Positions 17,238-25,779 of a stretch of 39,887 bases of DNA are shown in pieces. The notes under the pieces were generated by a model. It was not told the origin of the DNA. It worked only from the letters and a program-made list of their open reading frames with translations, and made no database searches. Both the position numbers and the translations under genes were made by a program. Source of the stretch: Acidimicrobiales bacterium (lineage in GTDB: Bacteria > Actinomycetota > Acidimicrobiia > Acidimicrobiales > JAHEJN01). The stretch's first letter is position 1. Each line of letters starts with the position of its first letter. The stretch is taken from assembly GCA_024638845.1 (NCBI GenBank), contig JAHEJN010000003.1:1-39887 (forward strand), written 5' to 3'.

Positions 17238-17871
17238 GATCGAGGCTCCGCAACAGGCCACGGGGCAACCGAGAGGCCAACAACCCGGCGTCGACCGTGC
17301 GAGCCAGGCCCGCGTCGACCGCGATGTCGGCCACCACCGGCACCCCGACGACCCGCTCGACGTCGGCCACACCGAGGGCGCGGCCCCGCTCGCTGACCAC
17401 CACCACCCCGGTCGGTGACACGGGGAGACGGGAGCAACGCCGCAGCGCGAGGTAGCACCGACGGGTGACCAGGAGCGACGTGTCGGCCCCCTCGGCCAGC
17501 ACCCTGGCACTCGGATCGAGATCGGCCCGCCCGGCGTCGAACACGACATGGGCGCCGACCCGACCGAGGGCGGTGACGGCGCCGGCAAGGGTCGTGGGGT
17601 CGCACGGCGAGCCCGGTGCCACGATCATCAGATCGCGAGCGACGTGGTGGCCGAGACGGGCGAGAGCATCGCCGGCAACGTCGGGACCCGCCGCCACCCA
17701 CTCGCCGAACCCGGCTTCGTCGGGCCCGAGCGTCATACCCAGAGCGGCGGCCAGATCACCGTTGAGGCCGACCGCCAGCGTCGGTGCCGAGACGGCGCTC
17801 TTCAGTGCGGCGAGCGCCGCGACGACGGTGGTTCCGACGCCACCCTTGCATGACCAACAAACCGTGAACAC
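17227..17871 (-). CDS. CpaE/TadZ-like, MinD-type localisation protein
   Basis: This 214-residue protein starts VFTVCWSCKGGVGTTVVAALAAL, a deviant Walker A in which the usual second lysine is replaced (GGVGTT). CpaE/TadZ proteins show comparable changes. The rest follows the MinD/ParA fold (VVFDAGRADLDP, LVTRRCYLALRR). Family members place the Tad secretion system in the cell. There is no separate receiver domain at the N-terminus, which some CpaE proteins carry. It is first in the pilus cluster, with tadA overlapping its 3' end. Confidence 0.75.
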   Translation of the reverse strand: MFTVCWSCKGGVGTTVVAALAALKSAVSAPTLAVGLNGDLAAALGMTLGPDEAGFGEWVAAGPDVAGDALARLGHHVARDLMIVAPGSPCDPTTLAGAVTALGRVGAHVVFDAGRADLDPSARVLAEGADTSLLVTRRCYLALRRCSRLPVSPTGVVVVSERGRALGVADVERVVGVPVVADIAVDAGLARTVDAGLLASRLPRGLLRSLDRVA

Positions 17872-17940
17872 GACACGACCTCGACAACCAGACCAGGCGA
17901 GGAAGTGCCGGGGGCGAACCCGACTGCACCCTATTGTCGG

Positions 17941-18081
17941 TCAGCGCGGCGGGGCAAGGGGTGCTTTGCGGGTGACCTCGCGCGCCTTGTGCGCCGCCAT
18001 CAGGCCCAATCCGACGAAGGCCACCCATTGGGCGGCGTAGGTCCACGGCGATCGCGAAACAGCCTGGATGACGTCACGCAT
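17941..18081 (-). CDS. possible small membrane protein, 46 residues
   Basis: The frame encodes MRDVIQAVSRSPWTYAAQWVAFVGLGLMAAHKAREVTRKAPLAPPR, with one candidate transmembrane helix and a basic tail. Its ATG shares the final A of the CCA end of the adjacent tRNA-Sec gene, so any transcript shared with the tRNA would be cut at the start codon during tRNA processing. I see no separate promoter or ribosome-binding site. The composition is protein-like but the start context is unfavourable. Confidence 0.35.
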   Translation of the reverse strand: MRDVIQAVSRSPWTYAAQWVAFVGLGLMAAHKAREVTRKAPLAPPR

Positions 18082-18083
18082 GG

Positions 18084-18176
18084 CGGAGGTGGACGGGAAT
18101 CGAACCCGCCGGACGGGGATCGCCCGTCCCACCCGCTTTGAAGGCGGGGGAGCCCACCAGGTACTCGGACACCTCC
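18084..18176 (-). tRNA. selC: tRNA-Sec (anticodon UCA)
   Basis: This is a long, 93-nt tRNA (96 with the encoded CCA at 18083-18081) with the features of selenocysteine tRNA. The acceptor starts GGAGGTGT and ends CCACCTCC, with discriminator G. The anticodon stem CCCGC/GCGGG encloses CTTCAAA, so the anticodon is TCA (18141-18139). The variable arm is long (GGACGGG paired with CCCGTCC), and the T arm holds GGGTTCGATTCCC. It decodes UGA with SelB. It lies 33 nt downstream of the rpoD stop on the same strand. A TAGGTT hexamer 13 nt upstream (18195-18190) could be its own -10 box; otherwise it is processed from the rpoD transcript. Confidence 0.95.
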
Positions 18177-18209
18177 CGGGGGTACCGAGAACCTATCGGC
18201 AACCCGACC

Positions 18210-19145
18210 CTAGACGGCGAGGAGGTCCCGGGCGCCGGTGTCGCTCGAGGGATGACGCAGCTTGCTCATCGCTCGCGCTTCGATCTGGCGGATGCGCTCA
18301 CGGGTGAGGCTGAAGTGCTCGCCCACCTCTTCGAGGGTGCGGGGCTCGCCGCGGTCGAGACCGAACCGGAGCTTGAGGATCTCGCGCTCGCGCTCGTCGA
18401 GGGGAGCGAGGAGCCGGGCGATCTCTTCGGGCAACAGGGCCGTGGCTGCCACCTCGAAGGGTGAGTCGGCCGAGCGATCCTCGACCACGTCTCCGAGCTC
18501 GGCGTCGCCGTCTTCGCGCAGCGGCTCCGAGAGTGACAGGGGCTCGGCGGCGAAACGCAGGGCCTCGGTGACCTTGTCCTCGGGCATCTCGACCTCGGTC
18601 GAGAGCTCCGTGAGCGTGGCCGGTCGGCCCAGCTTGAGCTCGAGGCGGGCGCGTGCCTTCTGGAGCCGGGCGAGGGTGTCGCCGGCGTGCACCGGCAGAC
18701 GGATGGTGCGGCCGGTGTTGGCGATGCCGCGTGTGATGGCCTGGCGGATCCACCACGTCGCGTAGGTGGAGAACTTGAAACCCTTGCGCCAGTCGAACTT
18801 CTCGACGGCGTGCATCAGGCCGAGGTTGCCCTCTTGGATCAGGTCGAGCAGCGGCAGGCCCGATGCCTGGTACTTCTTGGCGATGCTCACCACGAGACGC
18901 AGATTGGACTGCACGAAGGTGCGTTCGGCGTCCTCGCCCTGACGGCCGGTGCGGCGCAGCTCGCGCTTGCGAGCAACGGTGAGCTTGGTGCTGGCGTCGA
19001 GCTCGGTGCGAGCCTCGTTGCCGGCTTCTATCGCTTGAGCGAGACGAACTTCGTCGTCCTTGGTGAGCAGTGGATACTGACCGATGTCGGTGAGGTAGAG
19101 ACGGACGAGGTCTTCTTCGTCTCGTTCGACACGCTCTTTGGCCAC
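18210..19145 (-). CDS. RpoD-family (SigA/SigB-like) sigma factor
   Basis: This 311-residue sigma-70 protein has region 1.2 (RLYLTDIGQYPLLTKDDEVRLAQAIE), region 2 (NLRLVVSIAKKYQASGLPLLDLIQEGNLGL, FKFSTYATWWIRQAITR), region 3, and region 4 (LDEREREILKLRFGL, TLEEVGEHFSLTRERIRQIEARAMSKLRHP). Region 1.1 is absent, so it is shorter than a typical primary sigma, but every core-binding and promoter-binding segment is present. It could be the primary or a close secondary sigma factor. The start is GTG (VAKERVERDEEDLVRLY) with GAGG 5 nt upstream. It is followed by tRNA-Sec. Confidence 0.92.
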   Translation of the reverse strand: MAKERVERDEEDLVRLYLTDIGQYPLLTKDDEVRLAQAIEAGNEARTELDASTKLTVARKRELRRTGRQGEDAERTFVQSNLRLVVSIAKKYQASGLPLLDLIQEGNLGLMHAVEKFDWRKGFKFSTYATWWIRQAITRGIANTGRTIRLPVHAGDTLARLQKARARLELKLGRPATLTELSTEVEMPEDKVTEALRFAAEPLSLSEPLREDGDAELGDVVEDRSADSPFEVAATALLPEEIARLLAPLDEREREILKLRFGLDRGEPRTLEEVGEHFSLTRERIRQIEARAMSKLRHPSSDTGARDLLAV

Positions 19146-19225
19146 AGACGCCTCACTCCCCGGTTGCGGACAACGCTTGCACTGGTCGAAATGTTGCCGC
19201 CCGGTGCCGTCTCGTCTGGATGGTG

Positions 19226-19254
19226 ACTCTGAAGCACGATACCGAGAAGGTCAA
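19226..19254 (-). promoter_or_regulatory. candidate promoter for the rpoD-family gene
   Basis: On the minus strand TTGACC (19254-19249) and CAGAGT (19231-19226) are separated by 17 nt, a plausible -35/-10 pair about 80 nt upstream of the start codon. The -35 match is good and the -10 weak. The 138-bp region around it holds no gene. Confidence 0.35.
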
Positions 19255-19283
19255 CCCCTCCAACCCTGGGCATCTGATCGGTG

Positions 19284-19718
19284 CTAGCGCTGGTCGAGTA
19301 CGCCCTGCCACGTCTCGAGATCGAAGCGGCTGTGGGCCAGATGGCGCAACAACGCTCCGTCGGCTGCGGGATCGATCCGATCGTGCACGAGATCGTCGCG
19401 GTCCAGTCGCGCGCGGGCCAGCGACCGGAACGTCGCGTCGCGGTCCGTCGGGGACGAGCCGCGCCTGATCCGTTCGACCCAGTCGGCCGGAAGCGCCACT
19501 CGGTCTGCGGCGGCCAGCGCCGGAGAATCGGGCAGCAGTCCGCGCATGGTCACGGCATGCTCACCGAGCCAACGTGAGACCATCGCGAACACCACTCGGC
19601 GCGTGGCAACCGGCTCGTCGATCGACCACTCGCCGAGCGTGGCGAACAGTGCCTCGTCGATGGCCACCGACTCGGCCATCCAGGTGGTGAGCTCCTCGAG
19701 CAGGAGGTGCTCGGTCAT
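19284..19718 (-). CDS. protein of unknown function, 144 residues
   Basis: I do not recognise a family. The sequence (MTEHLLLEELTTWMAESVAIDEALFATLGEWSI and on) looks soluble and helical, with a conserved-looking acidic/aromatic N-terminal half and RFDLETWQGVLDQR at the end. No cysteine cluster, signal peptide or membrane helix is present. The ATG overlaps the nadE stop (ATGA), so it is translated with nadE. A longer open frame upstream is arginine-rich and is nadE shadow. Confidence 0.6.
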   Translation of the reverse strand: MTEHLLLEELTTWMAESVAIDEALFATLGEWSIDEPVATRRVVFAMVSRWLGEHAVTMRGLLPDSPALAAADRVALPADWVERIRRGSSPTDRDATFRSLARARLDRDDLVHDRIDPAADGALLRHLAHSRFDLETWQGVLDQR

Positions 19719-21409
19719 TGGCTGTGGTACCGGTTGGTGATCGGCATGCGCCGATCCTTTCCGAACGCCTTCGGGCTCACTCGTGGGCCGATGGGATTCT
19801 GGCGGCGCTTGTACTCGGCCTGGTCGACGAGCCGGGCCAGCCGCTCCACCATTGCGGCGTCGTGGCCGTCGTCGATCAGGTCGGCCGCGGTGCGATCGCG
19901 CTCTACCAGCTCGATCAGGAGCGGATCGAGCACCTCGTAGGGCGGAAGGCTCTGGTCGTCGCGCTGATCGGGACGCAGCTCCGCCGACGGCACCTTGCTG
20001 AGGATGCTGTCGGGGATCAGCTCGGTTCCGGCCACTGCGTTGCGGCGACGACACAGGTCGTACACCATCAGCTTCCAGACGTCCTTGATCACCGCAAAGG
20101 CTCCGGCCGTGTCGCCGTACAGCGTCGAGTAGCCGACGGCGGTCTCGCTCTTGTTGCCGGTGGTGAGCACCAACCAGCCGAACTTGTTGGCGAGCGCCAT
20201 CAACACCACGCCGCGGATTCGCGACTGGAGGTTCTCCTCGGTCACGTCGGCGGCCCGACCGCCGAACGATGGCGCCAACATGTCGAGCAGGGCCTGGTGG
20301 CTCGCCTCGATGGGGACGACCCGATGATCGACGCCGAGGTTGTGGGCCAGCTTCGCCGCATCGTCGAGCGAGTGGCGGCTCGAGAACCGGCTGGGCATGG
20401 CCACGGTGTGCACGTGATCGGCGCCCAGGGCGTCGACGGCGATCACGGCGACGAGAGCGGAGTCGATGCCGCCGGAAAGGCCCAGACAGATGTCGGTGAA
20501 ACCGTTCTTGTGCACGTAGTCGCGGGTGCCGAGCACCAGGGCGGTGTGGATCTCGTCGAGCGGACCGAGGGGCGCGTGCACGATGGGATCGACCGGTCGA
20601 GCAGTGTCGCCGAGGTCGCGTGGGGCGGTCACCTCGATGACGGGAAACGGCTGGGCAACCACCGCCGGCGGTGCCGGCTCGACGTCGGCAACGAGGATCT
20701 CCTCGCGGAACTGGCTCGCCCGAGCCTCGGTCTCACCCTCGCCGTCGATGATCACCGAGTCGCCGTCGAAAACCAGCTCGTCCTGTCCGCCCACCAGGTT
20801 GACGTACACGATGGGAACGGCCGTCTCGACGGCACGGGAGACCACGATGTCGTTGCGGCGATGTCGCTTCGCAGCCCGGTACGGCGATGCGTTGATGTTC
20901 ACCATCAAACGCGCCCCTCCGGCGGCGAGCTGGTGCACCGGCCCACCGGGAATCCACAGATCCTCGCAGATCGTGACGCCGACCTCGACACCCGCGATCG
21001 TGAACAGGCTCATGGGCTCCGCGCCGGGACGGAAGTGCCGCATCTCGTCGAACACCGTGTAGTTCGGCAGCTCGCGCTTGTGGACCACGCCCACCACCGC
21101 ACCACGGGCACACACCGCCGCGGCGTTGTACACGTGACCGTCGCTGTCGCCGTCGACGAAGCCGACGATGGCAGTACACGAAGTGGTGGCCGCTGCCACC
21201 CGATCGAGCGCGCGGCGGCAGTCGGCGAGGAAGCGCGGCTTGAACACCAGGTCTTCGGGCGGGTAACCGCTGACGGCCAGCTCGGGGAACACCGCCAGGT
21301 CAGACCCGGCCGCCTCGGCGTCGGCCAGTCCCGCGATGACCCGATCGGCGTTGCCGGAGAGGTCGCCAACGGTGAGGTTCAGTTGACACAGCGCGACGCG
21401 GATCGGCAC
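19715..21409 (-). CDS. nadE: glutamine-dependent NAD+ synthetase
   Basis: This 564-residue two-domain enzyme makes NAD+ from deamido-NAD+, ATP and glutamine. The N-terminal nitrilase-like amidase domain has LAVFPELAVSGYPPEDLV (catalytic Glu), HKRELPNYTVFDEMRHF (Lys) and GVTICEDLWIPGG (nucleophilic Cys). The C-terminal synthetase domain has the PP-loop ICLGLSGGIDSALVAVIA and TTGNKSETAVGYSTLYGD. The GTG start (VPIRVALCQLNLTVGDLSGN) has a TACCCT hexamer 8 nt upstream (21423-21418), consistent with a leaderless transcript. Confidence 0.95.
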   Translation of the reverse strand: MPIRVALCQLNLTVGDLSGNADRVIAGLADAEAAGSDLAVFPELAVSGYPPEDLVFKPRFLADCRRALDRVAAATTSCTAIVGFVDGDSDGHVYNAAAVCARGAVVGVVHKRELPNYTVFDEMRHFRPGAEPMSLFTIAGVEVGVTICEDLWIPGGPVHQLAAGGARLMVNINASPYRAAKRHRRNDIVVSRAVETAVPIVYVNLVGGQDELVFDGDSVIIDGEGETEARASQFREEILVADVEPAPPAVVAQPFPVIEVTAPRDLGDTARPVDPIVHAPLGPLDEIHTALVLGTRDYVHKNGFTDICLGLSGGIDSALVAVIAVDALGADHVHTVAMPSRFSSRHSLDDAAKLAHNLGVDHRVVPIEASHQALLDMLAPSFGGRAADVTEENLQSRIRGVVLMALANKFGWLVLTTGNKSETAVGYSTLYGDTAGAFAVIKDVWKLMVYDLCRRRNAVAGTELIPDSILSKVPSAELRPDQRDDQSLPPYEVLDPLLIELVERDRTAADLIDDGHDAAMVERLARLVDQAEYKRRQNPIGPRVSPKAFGKDRRMPITNRYHSQ

Positions 21410-21495
21410 GGCTGCTCAGGGTAGTGAATGGCGCGCGGGTGCAACGACTGGAGCCGCCCCCGGTCGAGCGCGCCGAGTGAACCAACTCGTCGGGA

Positions 21496-22428
21496 TCAGT
21501 TGGGCAGCGAGCCGAACAGCTCGGTCATGTCGACGGCTCCGGCCGGGGCCTCGATGACGATCGACGGTTCGCCATAGTCGTAGATCTCCATCGTCATGGT
21601 CATGGCCAGGTCACCGAGAGCCTGGAGCTCGGCGGCATCGGCTCGTGCGCCGGCCATCTCCTCGAACAGGTCGCTGTTCATGCTGAAGGCCAGCCGCCGC
21701 GCCCGTCCCTGCTCGTCGAGCCAGACGTCGTAAGGCAGGTCGACATCGGGAGGCGCCGTGCCGAAGTCGCCGAGCGACCCGGAGAGGGCGGAGCGACCTT
21801 CGTCGTCGAGCCGTTGCCACGCCGCGGCGGGATTCACGATGAGCCGATAGTGCGTCGTGTCCACCCCGCGTACGGTGTCGGTGCCGATCTCCTCGAAGCT
21901 GTCGGCCTGTTCGAGCAGGCGCATTGACCCGAACGGATCCGTTCCCATTCCGCCGAGCCCTTCGAGCAGCTCCTCGGCTCCGGCCGACTGCGTCAGGTCG
22001 ATGGCGATCCAGTCGCCGCCGAACATGCCTGCGTCGAGCCCGCCGAGGTTCATGTACATGAACGGTGGTACGACGATCATCTCGAGCATCGCCGCGTCGA
22101 GCATGGCCTGGTCCTCGGCGCTCATGCCGGGCATGCTGATCTGCGACATGTCGATGGCGATGGCCATGCGATCGCCGTCGACGGCGCCCGAGATGGGCAT
22201 GTTCACCGAGCCGAAGCCCGATTCCATGTTCATCACCATCTCGAAGCGAGACGAGGTGGCCTCGACCTGAGCGGCGAGCGACCGGAACGTGGCCAACGAC
22301 GGTGTGTCGACCACGGCGCCAGCATCGCTCGTGCCGTCTGATGCCTCGAGGGTCACCCCCGAGTCGGCCGAGCACCCGGCCAGGACGAGCCCGGCGAGAA
22401 TGATGAGAGAAAGGAGTACGCGTCGCAT
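21496..22428 (-). CDS. secreted lipoprotein, LppX/LprG-like fold possible
   Basis: This 310-residue protein has an N-terminal signal MRRVLLSLIILAGLVLAGCSADS with a clear lipobox (LAGC). The mature part alternates beta-like and helical segments (VEATSSRFEMVMNMESG, MYMNLGGLDAGMFGGDWIAIDLTQ, YRLIVNPAAAWQRLDDEG). This resembles actinobacterial LppX/LprAFG-type lipoproteins that carry lipids, but resemblance by eye is weak. It is methionine-rich between residues 65 and 130. The gene stands alone, downstream of the glnII terminator hairpin. Confidence 0.75.
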   Translation of the reverse strand: MRRVLLSLIILAGLVLAGCSADSGVTLEASDGTSDAGAVVDTPSLATFRSLAAQVEATSSRFEMVMNMESGFGSVNMPISGAVDGDRMAIAIDMSQISMPGMSAEDQAMLDAAMLEMIVVPPFMYMNLGGLDAGMFGGDWIAIDLTQSAGAEELLEGLGGMGTDPFGSMRLLEQADSFEEIGTDTVRGVDTTHYRLIVNPAAAWQRLDDEGRSALSGSLGDFGTAPPDVDLPYDVWLDEQGRARRLAFSMNSDLFEEMAGARADAAELQALGDLAMTMTMEIYDYGEPSIVIEAPAGAVDMTELFGSLPN

Positions 22429-22482
22429 ATGGGGGGGTTATCGGCGAGCAGCGCCGATCACCTGAGGATCTTCTCACGTACG

Positions 22483-22514
22483 GGAAGAGAAGCGCCCGCG
22501 GGCGCTCCTCTTCC
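22483..22514 (-). terminator. 32-bp hairpin terminator after the GSII gene
   Basis: The arms GGAAGAG-a-AGCGCCCG and CGGGCGCT-c-CTCTTCC form an almost perfect inverted repeat centred at 22498/22499, with a single mismatched pair. It begins 20 nt past the glutamine synthetase stop. There is no clear T-run. The stem is strong enough to act as a terminator or transcript-end stabiliser. Confidence 0.65.
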
Positions 22515-22534
22515 TGAATCCGGCGGCGCTCGGC

Positions 22535-23551
22535 CTAGAGGACGAGCGCCTCACAGATCGTGTTGGTCATGAGCGCAGCGATCACGTACGGATCGGCGTT
22601 GGCGTTGGGGCGACGGTCCTCGATGTAGCCCTTCTGATCCGCGTGGACCTGCCAGGGGATGCGTACCGAGGCGCCGCGGTCGGACACGCCGTAGCTGTAC
22701 TGGTCGTAGCGCTGCGTCTCGTGGGCGCCGGTGAGGCGGTCTTCGATGCCGACGCCGTATCCGGTGAGGTGCTCCTCGGGCTTGCCCAGCGCACCGAGCG
22801 CCTCGCACGCTGAGATGATCGCGTCGTAACCCCCGCGCATGGCCTTGGTGGAGAAGTTGGTGTGCATGCCAGCACCGTTCCAGTCGCCCTTCATCGGCTT
22901 GGGATCGATACTCACCTCGACGCCGTACTCCTCGGCCAGGCGATACAACAGGTACCGACCGACCCACATGTGGTCGCCGATCTCGACGGTGGTGGCCGGG
23001 CCGATCTGGAACTCCCACTGGCCGGGCATCACCTCGGCGTTGGTACCGGAGATCTTGAGGCCGGCCTGGATGCAGGCCATGGTGTGCTCTTCGATGAGAT
23101 CGCGTCCGTGGATCTTGAGGGCGCCGACGCCGCAGTAGTACGGGCCCTGGGGCGCAGGGAACCCGTTGGGCGGAAAGCCCGCCGGCCAGCCGGTGCCCGG
23201 GTTGATCAGCGTGTACTCCTGCTCGAGCCCGAACCACGGCTCCTGGTCCCCGTACTTCTCGTCGGCCTCGCGAGCCTTGGCCCGAGTGTTGGTCGGGTGC
23301 GGAGTCACGGTGTCGGTGAGGAACGTCTCGCACATCACCAGGATGTTGTCTCCGCCACGAATCGGGTCGGGACACTGGAACACCGGCTTCAACACGACGT
23401 CGGAGTTGTCGCCCGAAGCCTGGTTGGTGCTCGACCCGTCGTAGCCCCAGACGCCGGGCTCGTCGCCATCGGCCAGGATCTTGGTCTTCGATCGGATCTC
23501 GTTGGTCGGCTCGGTGCCGTCGATCCAGAGATATTCAGCCCTGTATGCCAC
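22535..23551 (-). CDS. glnII: glutamine synthetase type II (eukaryote-like)
   Basis: This 338-residue enzyme condenses glutamate and ammonia to glutamine with ATP. Length and motifs match GSII: VWGYDGSSTNQASGDNSDV near the N-terminus, WFGLEQEYTLINPGTGWPAGFP, GPYYCGVG, GQWEFQIGP, and GDWNGAGMHTNFST. GSII occurs in eukaryotes, rhizobia and actinomycetes. The GTG start (VAYRAEYLWIDG) has a good Shine-Dalgarno GAGGAG (23563-23558) 6 nt upstream. A longer upstream open frame is not needed. It diverges from a GSI gene across 194 bp. Confidence 0.93.
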   Translation of the reverse strand: MAYRAEYLWIDGTEPTNEIRSKTKILADGDEPGVWGYDGSSTNQASGDNSDVVLKPVFQCPDPIRGGDNILVMCETFLTDTVTPHPTNTRAKAREADEKYGDQEPWFGLEQEYTLINPGTGWPAGFPPNGFPAPQGPYYCGVGALKIHGRDLIEEHTMACIQAGLKISGTNAEVMPGQWEFQIGPATTVEIGDHMWVGRYLLYRLAEEYGVEVSIDPKPMKGDWNGAGMHTNFSTKAMRGGYDAIISACEALGALGKPEEHLTGYGVGIEDRLTGAHETQRYDQYSYGVSDRGASVRIPWQVHADQKGYIEDRRPNANADPYVIAALMTNTICEALVL

Positions 23552-23667
23552 GGATGTCTCCTCGGTCGGGAAGTGCGGAGGCGCCGCACGACTCTTTCTT
23601 GGCCGCGGAGTGTACGGGACACTTCCGACGACGCAAGGAAACGTACCGGCTCTCTCATTTCCTGGTC

Positions 23668-23684
23668 GTTGCACAATTGTGAAC
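23668..23684. promoter_or_regulatory. quasi-palindrome between divergent glutamine synthetase genes
   Basis: GTTGCACAATTGTGAAC contains a perfect 10-bp core (CACAATTGTG) with partly matching flanks (GTT and AAC). It sits in the only regulatory space shared by the two synthetase genes, 62 nt before the GSI start and 117 nt from the GSII start. It may be an operator; it does not obviously match the GlnR consensus, and the binding protein is unknown. Confidence 0.4.
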
Positions 23685-23745
23685 GGCGTGTGAACCACGA
23701 TCGGTGGCCGGTGACCGGCCGCGGCCGGTCCGCCATACTCGGCCG

Positions 23746-25080
23746 ATGGAACCACAGAAGGAGTACGTGCTGCGCACCGTCGAGGAGCGCGGCGTCCGAC
23801 TGATCCGGCTCTGGTTCACCGACGTGTTGGGACAGCACAAGTCGGTTGCCATCACGCCGGCCGAGCTCGACGCCGCCTTCGAGGAGGGGGTCCAGTTCGA
23901 CGGCTCGTCCATCGACGGCTTCAGCCGGATCCAGGAATCCGACGTGCTGGCCATGCCCGACGCCAGCACCTTCGAGCTCCTGCCGTGGGCCGACCCCCGG
24001 GAACCGTCGGGGCGGATGTTCTGCGACATCCACACTCTCGACAGCCTGCCCTTCGACGGCGACCCGCGACAGATCCTGCGCCGCAACCTCCAGACGGCCA
24101 AGGCGCAGGGCTACTCGTTCTTCTGCGCCCCCGAGGTCGAGTTCTTCTACTTCGAGTCGGGCGATCCGGCGGTCGGCCCGACGCCCGTCGACCGGGCCTC
24201 GTATTTCGACCTCACCACCGCCGACGTCTCGAGCAACCTCCGGAAGCGCACCATCCACACCCTCGAGGCGATGGGGATTCCGGTGGAGTACTCGTTCCAC
24301 GAGTTCAGCCCGAGCCAGCACGAGATCGACCTCCGCTACACCGACGCGCTGGAGATGGCCGACAACCTCATGGCGCTGCGTCTGGTGGTGCGCAAGACCG
24401 CCATGGACAGCGGCCTGTTCGCCTCGTTCATGCCGAAGCCGTTCAGCCATCAGCCCGGCTCGGGCATGCACACGCACATGTCGCTGTTCGACGGCGACAC
24501 CAACGCCTTCTATGACCCCGACGACGAGTACCTGCTGTCGACGGTGGCCCGGCAGTTCATCGCCGGGCTGTTGCACCACGCCCCCGAGATCACCGCGGTC
24601 ACCAACCAGCTCGTGAACTCGTACAAGCGGCTCATCATCGGCGACGAGGCGCCGGTGTACGTGAGCTGGGCGCGCAACAACCGGTCTGCCCTCGTCCGAG
24701 TGCCGGTGGTGAAGGCCGACAAGCATTCGTCGACTCGCATCGAGTACCGGGCGCTCGACGCCGCCTCGAATCCCTATCTCTCGTTCTCGGTCATCCTCGC
24801 CGCCGGCATGCGGGGTATCACCGACGGCTACGAGCTGCCATCCGAGGCCCAGGCCGACCTCCACCAGTTCGATCGCAGCGAGGCCAAGCGGGCCGGGCTG
24901 CGGTCACTCCCACGGTCGCTGCACGAGGCGGTGGGGTTGATGGAGGATTCCGAGCTGGTACGCGACGCGCTCGGCGAGCACGTGTTCGAGTGGTTCCTGC
25001 GGAACAAGCGAGCCGAGTGGGACGACTACGAACGCCAGGTGACACCCTTCGAGCTCGAGCGATATCTTCCGAACATCTGA
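23746..25080 (+). CDS. glutamine synthetase type I, GlnA2-like
   Basis: This 444-residue GSI-family enzyme begins EYVLRTVEERGVRLIRLWFTDVLG. It has the FDGSSIDGF loop, CAPEVEFFYFESG metal ligands, the ATP-site PKPFSHQPGSGMHTHMSLF and RIEYRALDAASNPYLSFSVIL. The tyrosine adenylylation segment of enteric GlnA is not visible near the C-terminus (LHEAVGLMEDSELVRDALGEHVF). Its length matches actinobacterial GlnA2, so it is probably not controlled by adenylylation. CATACT lies 6 nt before the ATG, suggesting a leaderless message. It is followed after 11 nt by the glnR-like gene. GSI-like proteins can also act on other amines, so strict glutamine synthesis is likely but not proven. Confidence 0.88.
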   Translation: MEPQKEYVLRTVEERGVRLIRLWFTDVLGQHKSVAITPAELDAAFEEGVQFDGSSIDGFSRIQESDVLAMPDASTFELLPWADPREPSGRMFCDIHTLDSLPFDGDPRQILRRNLQTAKAQGYSFFCAPEVEFFYFESGDPAVGPTPVDRASYFDLTTADVSSNLRKRTIHTLEAMGIPVEYSFHEFSPSQHEIDLRYTDALEMADNLMALRLVVRKTAMDSGLFASFMPKPFSHQPGSGMHTHMSLFDGDTNAFYDPDDEYLLSTVARQFIAGLLHHAPEITAVTNQLVNSYKRLIIGDEAPVYVSWARNNRSALVRVPVVKADKHSSTRIEYRALDAASNPYLSFSVILAAGMRGITDGYELPSEAQADLHQFDRSEAKRAGLRSLPRSLHEAVGLMEDSELVRDALGEHVFEWFLRNKRAEWDDYERQVTPFELERYLPNI

Positions 25081-25091
25081 ATCGCCTTCCC

Positions 25092-25772
25092 ATGGAACCC
25101 CTCCTCGTCTTCCCCGATCCGGCTCCCCCCGAGCTCGCGCAGGCCCTCGACCTAGCTGGGTACGCATGGAAGGCGGTCGCCGACGACCTCGCGGCCAGCC
25201 GCGACATCCCCGAGGACGGCTGGGGTGGTGCCATCGTGGTCGCCGATTCCGACCCCGAGTCGGCCTGGGCCGTTTGTCGGGCCGTCCGCAAGGGCGACGT
25301 GCCCCTCGAACCGCTCCTGGTGCTGGTCAACGGAGGGCAGCTCTCCGAGCTCGAGCTCCGAGAAGACCTCTTCGACGACTTCTGCCTCTCGCCGTTCCAT
25401 CCGCGTGAGCTCGAAGCCCGCCTCCGGCATCTGTTCTGGCGAGCGGGGGTCGGCGCCCGGCCCGAGCTGCTCGAGTACTCGGGCCTGGCCCTGAACTTCG
25501 AGACGTACCAGGCCGCGATCGACGGGCGGCCGCTCGACCTGACCTACATGGAGTACGAGCTGCTCAAGTTCCTCGCGTCGCATCCGGGTAAGGTCTTCAC
25601 GCGCGAGACGCTGCTGAGCCGGGTGTGGGGATACGACTACTACGGCGGGGCTCGCACCGTCGACGTCCACATCCGCCGCCTCCGCGCCAAGCTCGGAGAG
25701 GAACGGGCCAACCTCATCCAGACCGTTCGCTCGGTGGGCTACAGCTTCGGCCAGAGCCGCTGGGGCCTCTGA
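25092..25772 (+). CDS. GlnR-like OmpR-family transcription regulator
   Basis: This 226-residue protein has a divergent receiver domain and a C-terminal winged helix: PLDLTYMEYELLKFLASHPGKVFTRE, then TLLSRVWGYDYYGGARTVDVHIRRLRAKLG and QTVRSVGYSFG. The winged-helix half resembles Streptomyces GlnR, an atypical response regulator that controls nitrogen genes without a partner kinase. Asp52 (VVADSD) occupies the phosphorylation position, but the usual acidic pocket and the conserved Lys/Thr are not evident. It starts 11 nt after the GSI gene, so it is probably cotranscribed with a likely target. Nitrogen control is inferred from similarity and position. Confidence 0.8.
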   Translation: MEPLLVFPDPAPPELAQALDLAGYAWKAVADDLAASRDIPEDGWGGAIVVADSDPESAWAVCRAVRKGDVPLEPLLVLVNGGQLSELELREDLFDDFCLSPFHPRELEARLRHLFWRAGVGARPELLEYSGLALNFETYQAAIDGRPLDLTYMEYELLKFLASHPGKVFTRETLLSRVWGYDYYGGARTVDVHIRRLRAKLGEERANLIQTVRSVGYSFGQSRWGL

Positions 25773-25779
25773 CATGGAC

